A stretch of DNA of 64,000 nt from Alteromonas aquimaris (GCF_026183695.1 NZ_JAPFRD010000002.1:240279-304278), one strand, 5' to 3'; positions 8,733-18,972 are shown, counted from the stretch's first letter. Notes: generated by a model from the letters alone, not told the origin. Made by a program: numbers and translations.

Positions 8733-10784
8733 TTAGTGCTGAGCGTCGACAACCTCCACAGTAAACTCAATAAAGCCAGCATTGTTTCCAAAATAATCAT
8801 TGCCGAATAAATCGGGATCACGAGGCTCGTTTACCGACAGAATTAATTCCCCACTTTCTGGCACAGAAAAGAAACCAATTTGTCGTACATCGCCAGATAG
8901 GTTACTTTTACCAGTTAATACTTTATGGAATTTAATAGAGTGCTTATTTACCCTACCTATGAGCGCTGTATATTTTTGAGTAGGATATTCGGAATAGAGC
9001 TTTGCCAGCGTTTGACCTACCCCCCCTAAAAACCCTTTTATCTTGCTGGTTTGATAGCTAGGTTTGTCCCATACACCGCGACCATCGATTGCACTTGGAT
9101 AGGTGCAGTCTGACCAACCGTTAATCTGTTCTAAAGTAAGTTTGTAAGTCACCCCTCGCTCTAAATGGATCCCTGTTCTATCGTTTTTTCTGTCGGAGAA
9201 GTAGGTTACTGTAGCTTTGGTTTTTGAAGGTTCTGAGCCATCAAGTGTTGTGACTGAGAGTCTTTGCTTAGCCTGTTTTTTAGTTTGGGGAAGTGATAGA
9301 TTACACGACTTTATAGGATTTTGATTTCTGCCCTTGGTATCACTTAGTTCGCATTTGGACAATTTGCATAGGTTTTGGTTGTGTAGCTCACTCTGGGGTT
9401 TATAGCGGGCATCATTCTCAACTTCGAATATTTCGCCGCAGTTGCCCGCTTCGGATATCGAACCAGTATTTCCATTACACATAACACACTCTTTAAACGG
9501 TTCCATTCGGAACCAATGTGATTCGAAATGCTTTGGTGCAATAACACAAAGTCTATCCAATACAGAAGCATGTAATTTTATTTTCGCTTGATAGCAATAT
9601 GATTGCGTTGCTTGCCCATCGGAACAGGTTTCACCTTTATTAACCTTTATGTTCTTGCCCCGTTCTAGATGTAACTCAGGATAAATATAATTGTCGGATT
9701 CGTAGATAGTTGCTAAATCTCTAGATAAATCATCGTAAACGAGGTCTAAAAACCCTATGTTGGCGTTGTGAGTTTTATCGAGGTGATTTGCATAAACTTC
9801 GGTTTTATGATCGAAAGACGTAATGCCCGCTTTTATCATTTGGCCTAACATCCAATTAAGCGAAACCCCGTCTATTGTTGTATCATCATAGCCGCCACCT
9901 ACATCCGAATGTGCTCCAGAAAACCAAACTTCATTTATTTCCGAGACATTGCCATCATTTTCGTTATTCCCAATACAGTCTTCCTTAGTAAAGTGTAATT
10001 GCCTGAAGAGAAGCGGAGTGAACTCTTCGAACCGATAATCATCCAAGGACACTGCGTGAGCTATGCGACGTATATTGCACAGTTGGTCAGCGTATAGTTT
10101 GTTTGGTTCACCTACATCAGTATCGTCAATTGATACCACGCCAAGCGCTTGAACAGTGTCCCATAACCCCAGAAAATCAATATTGACGTTGGTTTTGTGA
10201 TTTTTAAGTAGATTGTTTTTTGCCAAATATGCTTCAACATCTTCACGGCGTTGTTGAAGTGTTCGGTTATCTCCGAACAAGGTACCCCAGAATTTTTTAT
10301 AGGTATAATAAATGTCATCCACGGCATCTTTACGCTTATCTGCGGGAAGATGCATTATGTCTGGTAGTCCAGCTACATAGATTAGGGACGCCAATATTCT
10401 GGCTGACCACGCACCCCGGCTGAAGCCAAATAAATACACATTGTCACCTTCCTTATAGTTCTCTATAAGAAACCGGTATGCTTCCTGTACGCGATTTGCA
10501 TTTCCTAAACCGGTTGCTAAACCCAGTACTCTGCCAAATGTTTGAGTGCCTACACCATCAATATAAATCGCAGCTATTTTAGGGTCGTTTTGAAGTGTAA
10601 TGATATTATGAAGCTTTGCTATATTTGTTCTGCTGCCCGCATCATTGGCAGTGCCATCGAGAAATATGTATATGTCGCGAGGTGTCTTTTCAGACATTGG
10701 TGGAACGTGTTTGGTGGATATGGAGCAGCCACTCAAAATAACGAATAAGAGTAAGGTGCAGTATCTACTAATCGATTTGAGCAT
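8733..10784 (-). CDS. DUF2235 (Tle1-like phospholipase fold) lipoprotein
   Basis: This 683-residue protein has the DUF2235 alpha/beta hydrolase domain known from Tle1 type VI secretion phospholipases. Visible family marks are IYIFLDGTANDAG near the N-terminus, YLFGFSRGAWSARILAS (the GFSRG nucleophile elbow) and WFSGAHSDVGGGY (the catalytic Asp/His region). Unlike secreted Tle1 it begins with a lipoprotein signal (FVILSGC, Ser at +2). The C-terminal 200 residues form a cysteine-containing extra region of unknown fold. No type VI secretion gene is nearby. ATG 10784 has an AAAGGA ribosome site. The lipid anchor suggests action in the cell's own envelope rather than injection. Confidence 0.82.
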   Translation of the reverse strand: MLKSISRYCTLLLFVILSGCSISTKHVPPMSEKTPRDIYIFLDGTANDAGSRTNIAKLHNIITLQNDPKIAAIYIDGVGTQTFGRVLGLATGLGNANRVQEAYRFLIENYKEGDNVYLFGFSRGAWSARILASLIYVAGLPDIMHLPADKRKDAVDDIYYTYKKFWGTLFGDNRTLQQRREDVEAYLAKNNLLKNHKTNVNIDFLGLWDTVQALGVVSIDDTDVGEPNKLYADQLCNIRRIAHAVSLDDYRFEEFTPLLFRQLHFTKEDCIGNNENDGNVSEINEVWFSGAHSDVGGGYDDTTIDGVSLNWMLGQMIKAGITSFDHKTEVYANHLDKTHNANIGFLDLVYDDLSRDLATIYESDNYIYPELHLERGKNIKVNKGETCSDGQATQSYCYQAKIKLHASVLDRLCVIAPKHFESHWFRMEPFKECVMCNGNTGSISEAGNCGEIFEVENDARYKPQSELHNQNLCKLSKCELSDTKGRNQNPIKSCNLSLPQTKKQAKQRLSVTTLDGSEPSKTKATVTYFSDRKNDRTGIHLERGVTYKLTLEQINGWSDCTYPSAIDGRGVWDKPSYQTSKIKGFLGGVGQTLAKLYSEYPTQKYTALIGRVNKHSIKFHKVLTGKSNLSGDVRQIGFFSVPESGELILSVNEPRDPDLFGNDYFGNNAGFIEFTVEVVDAQH

Positions 10785-11263
10785 GGCGGCATTCCTTTTC
10801 CGAGATTAAAAAGTGAGCAGAATGAATTTATACTTATTTGATTAATTTTTAAAGGTTTTTTAAGGGCTTTTGTATCTACACAAGTAAAGATAAGATTTTC
10901 CATGTGTGCTTATATTTTTGAGGGTGGGGTTCTGTTCTTGAGTTATCAGGTGCGGCATATGGTTCAAACTATAAAAAAGAAATCCGCTAAAGAGTAATTT
11001 CAATAACTAGATTAACGGCTTGTTTCGCATTATTTATCGTTGTTTAAGCTTTTCCTTTATTATTAACAATCACTGTTATTCACCGGAGCTACAACCAAAA
11101 TTATGTGTATTGGAAAGGAATAAAGGTTAGGCTATTCGTCAAAGGTTTTTATAGAAAAGAATTAGTGTGTATGCTTTAAATATTGCTGAGTTAATTCGAT
11201 GTGAATAATCATAAGAAATAGTTTTTAAGGCTTATTTATTTTGACACGTGTTAGAACAAGGAG
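10785..11263. other. divergent intergenic region between lipoprotein gene pairs
   Basis: About 480 AT-rich bases separate the minus-strand DUF2235 gene from the plus-strand lipase gene. No gene is supported. Promoters for both directions must lie here, but no clear operator or -35/-10 pair stands out. The lipase ribosome site AAGGAGG is at 11258-11264. Confidence 0.5.
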
Positions 11264-11269
11264 GTGGTA

Positions 11270-12271
11270 ATGCGTTTTGTAGTTATCCTAATGACGTCTG
11301 TGTTGGCGGGATGTGCCACAAATAATCAAGGAGTAAACCATTGCGAAAAGCTATATTGCTACAGCTTAGCTGATTATTGGGAGCAAGATCCAGCTGGTTT
11401 TGATAGGGCAAGAGCGTTTGCCAATAAAACTGCTATTTACGCTGTTTATTCTGCAAATGTCTATGACAAACCCGAAGCTGAACAAAAAGAAATATTCCTT
11501 CCTACGAATGAATACAATCGAGAAATTTTGCACTACAAAGGTATTGATACTGAGACCGGCTTCAGAGCAAAAGCGTGGCTTAGATATCGCTATGGAAAGG
11601 AGCAGTCAGAGGACCCTATTCTGGTATTCGCTTTTCGCGGTACAGATAATTTCCCTGACTGGATCGCTGGAAATCTCCGAATGTTTAATAGCTCTAGTAA
11701 TGATCAATTTAAATCTGCAAAGAAGTATAAGAGGTTAGTTTTGCGCTATCTGTATGAACACAATCTAAGCTTCAGTAAGATTATTTTCACTGGTCACTCG
11801 TTAGGAGGTGGTCTTGCAGAGTTTATGCAGACTATCACGCCAAATTCCGAGGCGATTGTGTTTATGTCCTCACCAAATAATGGCTACATTTATTCTTTTA
11901 CTGACTACGATATCCGAGGTGAACTTAATAGTTTGCGCGTCTATGAAAAAGGAGAAATACTAAATGCTCTTCGACTTATTAGTACTCCGGATTTCGATTA
12001 CGACGAATGGCCTGATGCCCAAGACAATATCAAGACTGCTTGGATTAATTTTTTCACTTGGACTCTGTTAGCAGACCACGGTATTCACGATTTCACTATG
12101 CAATTGTTACAAGCTGCTGAAGCAGAGGGTAATTGTTCGGCGCAGTCTGTGATTAATAAAATCAACCAAGCTTACAACGCAAAGATTAAATTAAGAATGA
12201 ATGAAACGAATCGGGCGAGATGCTCGGCAGGCGACTATGAGACAGAAAATAAAGTATATTCAGGACGGTAA
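11270..12271 (+). CDS. class 3 lipase-like lipoprotein
   Basis: This is a predicted lipoprotein with the class 3 lipase fold. The signal peptide ends in SVLAGC with Ala at +2. The nucleophile elbow is FTGHSLGGGLAEF, and the earlier block VFAFRGTDNFPDW matches the lipase_3 oxyanion strand. The start is ATG 11270, 5 bases behind a perfect AAGGAGG site; a GTG six bases earlier overlaps that site and is less likely. Its 3' end overlaps the next gene, so the two are probably co-transcribed. With the two minus-strand hydrolases it forms a cluster of membrane-anchored esterase-like proteins. Confidence 0.82.
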   Translation: MRFVVILMTSVLAGCATNNQGVNHCEKLYCYSLADYWEQDPAGFDRARAFANKTAIYAVYSANVYDKPEAEQKEIFLPTNEYNREILHYKGIDTETGFRAKAWLRYRYGKEQSEDPILVFAFRGTDNFPDWIAGNLRMFNSSSNDQFKSAKKYKRLVLRYLYEHNLSFSKIIFTGHSLGGGLAEFMQTITPNSEAIVFMSSPNNGYIYSFTDYDIRGELNSLRVYEKGEILNALRLISTPDFDYDEWPDAQDNIKTAWINFFTWTLLADHGIHDFTMQLLQAAEAEGNCSAQSVINKINQAYNAKIKLRMNETNRARCSAGDYETENKVYSGR

Positions 12272-13241
12272 CTCTCAACGAATCTTGTTCATAATGATTC
12301 TAAGTATCTGTATATGTGGTTGCAGCAATCTTAGGCCGCATAACCTACCGGGTTTAGACTCTCCACCCGATAACGGGGCATTACACGCACGATTTTTTGG
12401 GACCTCAACGGTCTATCTTAGCGATGGTGAATCCTCGATAATGATTGATGGTCTGTTCACCCGTCGAAGCTTTACTCAGCATCGAAAATATGGATTTCTT
12501 CCTGATTCGGAAGCTATCGCGAACGGTCTGGAAACCGCAGGAATAGATAATATAGATGGGCTTTTCGTAGGTCACTCGCATTTCGATCACGCCCTAGATG
12601 CGGAAATGACAGCTCAACAGACAAATGCAAAATTATTCGGGTCTCCCTCAACACTCAGATTGTTTCCAAATTTTTCCCATAAGTCTGAAGTAATTGTTGG
12701 GAAACCTTATTTGTTTGGAAAGTTTACCGTCACAGCATTCGAAACTCAGCATGTTCCAAAGGATTCATTCATACAAAACTTTGAATATTTTCTCACTGCT
12801 ATATATGCCAAAGGACACGAATTTATGTGTGCGGGTAAGGTTTATAGCTTTTTGATTCAGCATGGAGATACGGATATTTTAATCATACCCAGTTCATCTC
12901 TCGAACAGGGAGACCTTCCAGCAAACACTAAGGCGGATATTGTATTTTTAAGTATTGGTTTACTGAGTAAGCAACCTAACGCTACTAAATATATAGCGAA
13001 TTATTGGGAAAACGCGGTAAAGGAAACGAAGGCAAAAGTGGTCTTTCCCATTCATTATGATGACTTTAGAAAGCCAATTTCTGCTGATGGTGAATTGACT
13101 CTTCCGTTGCCTTTAGCTGACAAAATTTTGCTAACCATGACGGAGCTTAATAAGCTAGCTAACGAACATAATACAGATGGGAAAAATGTTAAAGTTATTT
13201 TCCCTCCGGTTATCAAACCTTTTCTTTTAGAGTTCGACTGA
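12237..13241 (+). CDS. metallo-beta-lactamase-fold lipoprotein
   Basis: This is a predicted lipoprotein with a metallo-beta-lactamase fold. The signal-lipobox is SICICGC. The metal motif is GHSHFDHALD (HxHxDH), with FETQHVP and a later VFPIHYDDF supplying further His ligands, as in RomA/UlaG-like hydrolases. ATG 12237 is chosen because it gives a normal n-region; the longer frame starting at 12201 is possible. It overlaps the lipase gene by 35 bases. Substrate unknown; some related proteins act on phosphodiesters or lipids. It completes a set of four adjacent lipoproteins carrying hydrolase domains. Confidence 0.78.
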   Translation: MRQKIKYIQDGNSQRILFIMILSICICGCSNLRPHNLPGLDSPPDNGALHARFFGTSTVYLSDGESSIMIDGLFTRRSFTQHRKYGFLPDSEAIANGLETAGIDNIDGLFVGHSHFDHALDAEMTAQQTNAKLFGSPSTLRLFPNFSHKSEVIVGKPYLFGKFTVTAFETQHVPKDSFIQNFEYFLTAIYAKGHEFMCAGKVYSFLIQHGDTDILIIPSSSLEQGDLPANTKADIVFLSIGLLSKQPNATKYIANYWENAVKETKAKVVFPIHYDDFRKPISADGELTLPLPLADKILLTMTELNKLANEHNTDGKNVKVIFPPVIKPFLLEFD

Positions 13242-13325
13242 TCGTAGCTAAAGTTAAAGCACTGTAAACGATTTTTTTTTGCGAAACGAAGCATTAACAA
13301 ATACGCCGAGCACACGCCTGCATAA

Positions 13326-13529
13326 GAGCTTGTACTTTTTCCTGCTTGTAAGGAAGTGAGTCTTTCTTTAATTGGCTCTCTTGAGAGTCTTATAAACCCA
13401 AGGCGTAAAGATATAAAAGTAGCCAATAGCAAGGCATACAAGTGGTTTTTTAAAAGTGACAGAGAAGGGATTTATGCGCATTTACCCGATGCAATACCGA
13501 GGCAGAAAAGACTGTTACAAGATAGGTAA
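13326..13529 (+). pseudogene. C-terminal remnant of a second tnsD gene
   Basis: Translating 13326-13529 gives a short open frame whose last 45 or so residues closely match the end of the intact TnsD at 5078-6511: PRRKDIK against PRRQDMK, then AYKWFFKSDREGIYAHLPDA against AYMWLYKNDRQWLYTHLPTA, and IPRQKR against IPRNLR. The frame is closed upstream by a stop, and nothing before it looks like TniQ. It is therefore the tail of another tnsD copy left by deletion or by an older element. Confidence 0.75.
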
Positions 13530-14063
13530 CAATTATAGGGAAGGTTGCAGTGATGAACTATTTATGTGCAAGTCAGCATCAGATAATTCATCGACTTCGA
13601 CGTCTTTTAATGTTCTCAACAGATGGTAATCTAACCCATCAATTTTGCGCCCGGTTTCCCAGTAAGAAGTCTTAGAGGCTTTTTCACCAATTCGAAGCTC
13701 GCTAACTATCATTGCTCCTATATTTAGAATCTTCATCATTCAAAATCTCAATCTTGTCGGCGACTTGATAAGTATAGCATGGCGCCACAAAAACAGTCTG
13801 ATGCGGTCAATACTCTGGGTATTTTTGACCTGATTATTAAAACTTCGACAAGGAGAAAGCATTGAGCGTGTTCACACATTCTGTGTTAGCCTCAATGAGA
13901 GCAAGTCAGAAAAAAATCTGATAACAACTGGTAATTTCATTCAGCGCTTAAGCGTTGCAGTGATCCCTTGGCTAGTTCTTTGTTGCTTAGGCTTATTCTG
14001 TTCATCAAAAACTTTACATGACGGCTAACGCACGATGAACATGGTATTTTTTGAAATACCGCT
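13530..14063. other. region without a supported gene
   Basis: About 530 bases between the tnsD remnant and the hsdR remnant. A 68-codon minus-strand frame (13533-13739) exists, but it has no recognisable domain and a poor start, so it is not called. No transposon end motif was found here. Confidence 0.4.
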
Positions 14064-14641
14064 TTATTCTGTTCTAGCCGCTTGTACAGCATTAATTAGC
14101 TGGTATTGAGTTAAACGGTTAAGGAGCCAACGTTTCTGATTATCTAAATTTTGACGAACTCCCTCGCTGGCTGATACATGAGACCGCTTTAGCTCAATCA
14201 CACCCAGCGCATACCATTTGCATTAATGACAATGTCAGGCCGCTTTTCAGTTCGCCTTTAACCGATACTTCTTCTGCGATAGCAAAGTCATTGGCTTCTG
14301 GGTTCTTCCAGTCAATCAGCCAAACTATTTGGTTTAGCTTACCTGCACCTTCTTTTTCCTTTACGCCGTAACGGAGTAAACGACATACATCTTTGTTGGC
14401 ATCAAACAGTTTTTTGCCTTCACCGAGGACTGCGGCTGCATCAAGTTCGCGTAATGTGCGGGTCATGAGGGCATTGGACGTACCACGATTTTTATGCCAC
14501 TTAATCGGCAACTCTTTTTCTATCTTGCTGTTGCCTTCGCGATGTTCCCAGTTACCTAAATATTCGTAACCGAGTTGCTCGGTAAAAAAACTTAACGACG
14601 CGCTTTTGTGCTTTTTGTTCTAAATTCCCGACATTACTCAT
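14064..14641 (-). pseudogene. hsdR remnant, N-terminal part of type I restriction subunit, frameshifted
   Basis: The minus strand from ATG 14641 encodes the N-terminus of a type I restriction endonuclease R subunit in several frames: NLEQKAQKRVVKFF, then TEQLGYEYLGNWEHREGN after a shift in a T-run near 14586, then LRYGVKEKEGAG and VWLIDWKNPEANDF, KRPDIVINANG and GVIELKRS. At least three frameshifts are needed, and the motor and nuclease parts are absent. The start overlaps the stop of the DUF262 gene before it, as in an intact restriction operon. It cannot make a working enzyme. Confidence 0.8.
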
Positions 14642-17105
14642 CGCTTAATTCCTTTAAACTTGCACATAGATGCTGAAGCTTAATCTTTACGTCTTCGATG
14701 CTTTTCTCATTTTTATTGGAGTAGAATTTGTAAAGGTCGAGGCTTGGTGCGGATAAGCCTGTAAATTCAAAACCTTCATTCCTTAATAAATTTGTCAATG
14801 TTTCAGGTGCATTTTCAATTTCACTACCTAAAACTCTAATATCAAACCCGCTAGGTATTTTATGGACCTCTATCTGATACCCCATTCCGTCAAGAACAAA
14901 CCCACTTAGTTTTAAATGCGCACTTTCTTCACGCGATTTAACTGGGACGTACCATCGATTTGAGAAAGGTGCCAATAGGGACTTGTCTCGCGACAATTCT
15001 ATTTCTAGAACTTTGGTGTAAAGCTCAATATGCGTATGATTCCGCTGTGATTGCCCCAGCAATACAAATTCAGAGTTGTTTTTCTCTATAAAGCCTTGCT
15101 GGCAGTACCCCATTAACTCTTTATGTAGAATTAATGCCTTTCTCCAAGGCTCAAGTTCTCCTGATTCTATTGCGTTAGCGCAAATGGAAGATAGTGACAT
15201 CTGTACTTCATTAGAATTAAATGCTGGGTCATCTAGTACTGCTTTCACGTAATTTTGTTTTTGTTCAATAGAAGCTGTTCCGAACCGCAGTAACCTTTTC
15301 CAACTATGATCACGAGGAATATTGTTTCTAGTATCGCGAGAGGACAACATATTGTATTTGTCGCCTCGTTTATCGGTGAAGTATTCGCCTTTACTTAATA
15401 CCGCTCTTTCCCACAAATAATCAATTGATGCAGAGCTACTTTCAATTTGATCGAATACACGTTGAATAGCATTGGAATATCGTGTGAAGCTGGTTAAATA
15501 CTCGTAATCTTCTTCAGCGCTCCAGTTGCAATGTTTATGTTCTCGGTAATAACTTAGGATTTCAGAAAAGTTTAAAACACAGCCAATCTGACCTTTCAGG
15601 AATGAATGCTGCTCTGCACTGATAATTGCTTCTCGCCATTCACTAGACCTTAATAACAAATGAGCCTTGATCTTTTCTTCAACTATCTGCGCGCCTGCAA
15701 AGCCAGTTATTTCTGCATCATTAGCTAGTGTTTCTAATATTGGATTATCGTGCTGATAAAGTTTGTCTATCGCAAATAGTGCCTTATTAAACTCGTCTGC
15801 GGTATTGATAATGGTGTTTTCGGTTAAATTGAAAATAACCCTTAACCATTCATTTAACTCTTCATCAGCCGGTGATTTCGCAACGTAGCTGTAAAATGCA
15901 TAAAACCTAAGCTTATCGTCGTAGCTAGCATCGTTTTTCAATACGTTCTTGAATGTTTTGTTCTCGTTATAGTAGTAATCAGTTTCAAAGTAACTGTTTA
16001 TTTTTCGATCGACCAATCCATCTCTATAGATGAGATCTAGGAAGCTAATAAGGCGAACAATAAACGCTTTATTTAGGCACTCTAGTTCTTCATATTTCGA
16101 AAGCGTAAGCGCCTCTAATCGCCCGTTTCGCCCAAAGAATACTCCACTATTCTCATGAAGTTCGATAGGTGATTCTTTATTGTCAAATAGGTATTGATAG
16201 GAAATGACTAAGCGAATGAAATTCATTAGTTCGTCATCAAAAGTATCGTCATCCGAGCAAACGTTTCTATAGGGCCAGAATAAATCGGCCCAATCAGTAT
16301 CTACCTTATGTATGAAGTACTCATAACCGCTAACACTGTCTTGAAAAGGAAGCGTGTATTCAGGCCAAGGTCCGTCAAAGGATTTTATTTTCTGCTCTAA
16401 CTTGGCTTTAAAGTTTTCAAATATTGTTAGCGGCTTCCCGCGAGCATTCATTTTTATATAAAGCTCATCAGATAAACCAAAAGAATGAAGGTCTAAAAAC
16501 TGAAAGGTAATGTAAGGTTCTCTTGTATTTATTATTCGCTCGTACAAGTTGATATCGTTTTGATCAAACAACTCTTGAATTGCATCCAGCATATTTAAAC
16601 AGGCTTGTACGGTTGGGTCTTGTTGCCATGACAAATAAAACCACTGACTATTTTTGATCTGCTTGCTTATCACTGCTTCAGATATTTCAATGTCTTTGGA
16701 GGTTAATGCATCAAAAAACTCAGTTGTGCTTGGACGTGTCTTATATGTAAAGCGAGATCTTTGCTCGTCAGTGACAAACCGGCCTCTAAATTCTTCAATA
16801 TGATCATGTTGTATTGCTAAGTACCAATGCAGTAAAAATAAAGTCGTTAAGCGTTGCTGTCCATCAAGAACCGAGAAAGCCTTACTTTGACCTTCTTCAA
16901 AGTTTCCGTAAACAAAGTCTAAATCTAGTGGTTGGCGCGACCCATCATTGTTATTTAGCGCATGGAATAATGAATTTAAAAATAGTGTTCTAACTTCATC
17001 TTCTTCTTTTCGACCCTGTGCGTAATCACGCTGTAATATTGGAATTTCAGTCGCTTCAACAACATCAAATAGCCCGTAAAACGTTAAGCTTTTTCCTTTA
17101 TTCAT
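14634..17105 (-). CDS. DUF262 family protein (second of a pair)
   Basis: This 823-residue protein has an N-terminal DUF262 domain of the GmrSD/ParB-like nuclease-NTPase type. The diagnostic block is FSVLDGQQRLTTLFLL, preceded by IPILQRDYAQGRK. The long C-terminal half shows no clear HNH motif. It begins at ATG 17105 inside the end of the other DUF262 gene (8-base overlap) and ends overlapping the hsdR remnant start. Pairs of DUF262 genes between hsdS and hsdR occur in type I restriction loci and are thought to add phage defence. Here the pair is intact although the flanking restriction genes are wrecked, so it may have kept an independent role. Confidence 0.8.
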   Translation of the reverse strand: MNKGKSLTFYGLFDVVEATEIPILQRDYAQGRKEEDEVRTLFLNSLFHALNNNDGSRQPLDLDFVYGNFEEGQSKAFSVLDGQQRLTTLFLLHWYLAIQHDHIEEFRGRFVTDEQRSRFTYKTRPSTTEFFDALTSKDIEISEAVISKQIKNSQWFYLSWQQDPTVQACLNMLDAIQELFDQNDINLYERIINTREPYITFQFLDLHSFGLSDELYIKMNARGKPLTIFENFKAKLEQKIKSFDGPWPEYTLPFQDSVSGYEYFIHKVDTDWADLFWPYRNVCSDDDTFDDELMNFIRLVISYQYLFDNKESPIELHENSGVFFGRNGRLEALTLSKYEELECLNKAFIVRLISFLDLIYRDGLVDRKINSYFETDYYYNENKTFKNVLKNDASYDDKLRFYAFYSYVAKSPADEELNEWLRVIFNLTENTIINTADEFNKALFAIDKLYQHDNPILETLANDAEITGFAGAQIVEEKIKAHLLLRSSEWREAIISAEQHSFLKGQIGCVLNFSEILSYYREHKHCNWSAEEDYEYLTSFTRYSNAIQRVFDQIESSSASIDYLWERAVLSKGEYFTDKRGDKYNMLSSRDTRNNIPRDHSWKRLLRFGTASIEQKQNYVKAVLDDPAFNSNEVQMSLSSICANAIESGELEPWRKALILHKELMGYCQQGFIEKNNSEFVLLGQSQRNHTHIELYTKVLEIELSRDKSLLAPFSNRWYVPVKSREESAHLKLSGFVLDGMGYQIEVHKIPSGFDIRVLGSEIENAPETLTNLLRNEGFEFTGLSAPSLDLYKFYSNKNEKSIEDVKIKLQHLCASLKELSDE

Positions 17106-18960
17106 GTCCTAACTCCTTTTGATGAACACCTACTCCTTGAAAGAAACCGAGTAACATTTCTACCATAGCCCTTTGATGATCTTCGCTATCTTTCGCTTCC
17201 CAATACAGCATCTTATCTACCTGTTTGCTGTAATACTTAAGAAACGCATTCTTAGTGCATAGAGGAACAAAGGTTGCCTTCTTATCTAATGCGATGATCC
17301 TTGCTCGTTTAATTGGAAATACCGCATTTTGATAGCTACGGTTAGTTCTGCTATCTAGTAAGGTTAGATTCCCAATCGAGTTATCTACATCTTCATTACT
17401 ATCAGGGTCGTAATACGCACGTACTTTGTCGTACACAGCTTCAAACTGATCATTATTAAAGCTTGCGGCTTGCAGTAACTCTGTTGCTTCAAGTTTGATA
17501 GATAGCTCTTCATTGTTTACATCAACGTCAGACTCCTCAGTTTCTGGGGTCTCATCGCTAGAGATATAAGCAACAACGTTTTCAAGCCATGCCTTTTGCT
17601 TGTCTTTACTATTTGGTATATCTGATGCCACTGAGCGGATATGTTCAATATCCCAACTATCTAATTTATATTTATCAAATTGAAAGCGCGCATCGGTAGC
17701 CGGGTTTGCAAGTAAGCTAGCTACGTTAAATAGCAATAGTATTGGTCTGAGCCTATGCACACCTGATTCATAAGTGACTGCGTTTAGTCTGTCTTCCAGC
17801 CATTCTTGAGATAAATCATCTATCTGTCTAACACTAAAGCTTTTGCTGAAGACTAGCTTTAACAGAGATTGTCGAAAATCATACTTTGTGAGTGCTTCTT
17901 GATGTAAGTCGAAAATATTTGCGATAGAAACATTTTGCGAGACTAAATACCCAATTAAGTGAAATAAAGCTCGGTCATTATACCACTCTTCTAGCGTCAT
18001 AAAGCACTGTTTTATCTTTAGCCATTCACGAGCTACATCTACAGTTTTATCCTTATCACCGTTATTGGTAAGTAATCGGTTGAACGTCAAAAATATTTTC
18101 AATTTATCCGTGTCTAGAATGCCTTCATCATTCAGTTTTCTGGATGCCAAATCCAAAACAAATTCGATTCGATTCGTGGTAATGGACTTGTTGCTTATGA
18201 AATACCAAAATGTGTCATCTTGTAGGCGCTTCTCAATGGCATCCCACTCTTGAGAAATCTTTAACTGCTGTAGATCTTGAATAGGCTTTTTGCTTTTGGA
18301 GTCACCTATATTTTGGGCAAAGTTGCTCGACTTCAGGAACAGCGCTTTAACTAGTTCGGCATTGACCAGAGGGATCTTGCCCATATTTAGCCGAGTAAAT
18401 ACCTCGGTAACATTTTCAGTTTCGTCAATTTGATACCAAATAACCTTTACGTTTTTTCCAGTATCGTCATCGTTTAATAGAGTTTGAATAAATTTTATTT
18501 GGTAGGTGCCATCTTGTGCCTTAAACCATTCTTCTACTGCTTTTTTAGCTTGTACGATATGGAAGAAGTCAATATTTTCCTCGCCACGCTCTTCATCAAT
18601 GTCCTGAAGAAAGTCAGCACTCTCTTCTCGTGTTTCGTAGCTCAATTGATAACGTGACTTACCAAGCAAAGTTAGGATGTCTTTTAAGTACGTTAGAATG
18701 ATATATATGGTGGTCAATCGCTGTTGACCATCAACTAATTCCCAATCGCCATTATGTCTTTTAACTACGATTGGCTGTAAGCAATAAAAAGCGTTCTTAC
18801 TGCTATTTTCCGCTTGCTGCTGAAATTCTTTGATGTCATCGAGCAGTTCGGTAACCTGCCTTTTAGACCAACGATATCCTCGTTGATAGGCTGGTATAAA
18901 AAACGACAGCTCTAGTAGGTCATTAATAGGCTTTAATTCTAATTCATTAAATTCAGACAT
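17098..18960 (-). CDS. DUF262 and DUF1524/HNH protein (GmrSD-like)
   Basis: This 620-residue GmrSD-like protein starts with FFIPAYQRGYRWSKRQVTEL and WELVDGQQRLTTIYIIL, the DUF262 signature used by the R part of GmrSD enzymes. The C-terminal part has SWDIEHIRSVASD and IGNLTLLDSRTN followed by FPIKRARI, which fit the His-Asn/Lys pattern of a DUF1524 HNH nuclease. It could therefore be a modification-dependent or NTP-triggered nuclease. ATG 18960 has an AAGGA site. It is the first gene of the pair and lies 12 bases behind the hsdS remnant. Confidence 0.82.
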   Translation of the reverse strand: MSEFNELELKPINDLLELSFFIPAYQRGYRWSKRQVTELLDDIKEFQQQAENSSKNAFYCLQPIVVKRHNGDWELVDGQQRLTTIYIILTYLKDILTLLGKSRYQLSYETREESADFLQDIDEERGEENIDFFHIVQAKKAVEEWFKAQDGTYQIKFIQTLLNDDDTGKNVKVIWYQIDETENVTEVFTRLNMGKIPLVNAELVKALFLKSSNFAQNIGDSKSKKPIQDLQQLKISQEWDAIEKRLQDDTFWYFISNKSITTNRIEFVLDLASRKLNDEGILDTDKLKIFLTFNRLLTNNGDKDKTVDVAREWLKIKQCFMTLEEWYNDRALFHLIGYLVSQNVSIANIFDLHQEALTKYDFRQSLLKLVFSKSFSVRQIDDLSQEWLEDRLNAVTYESGVHRLRPILLLFNVASLLANPATDARFQFDKYKLDSWDIEHIRSVASDIPNSKDKQKAWLENVVAYISSDETPETEESDVDVNNEELSIKLEATELLQAASFNNDQFEAVYDKVRAYYDPDSNEDVDNSIGNLTLLDSRTNRSYQNAVFPIKRARIIALDKKATFVPLCTKNAFLKYYSKQVDKMLYWEAKDSEDHQRAMVEMLLGFFQGVGVHQKELGHE

Positions 18961-18972
18961 CCGTGTTCCTTA

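Noticed and set aside
8733..10784. Type VI secretion effector operon around the Tle1-like protein
   Set aside because: The protein has a lipoprotein signal, and no VgrG, PAAR, Hcp or immunity gene lies nearby.
13533..13739. 68-codon minus-strand frame
   Set aside because: No ribosome site decides the start and no domain or operon context supports it.
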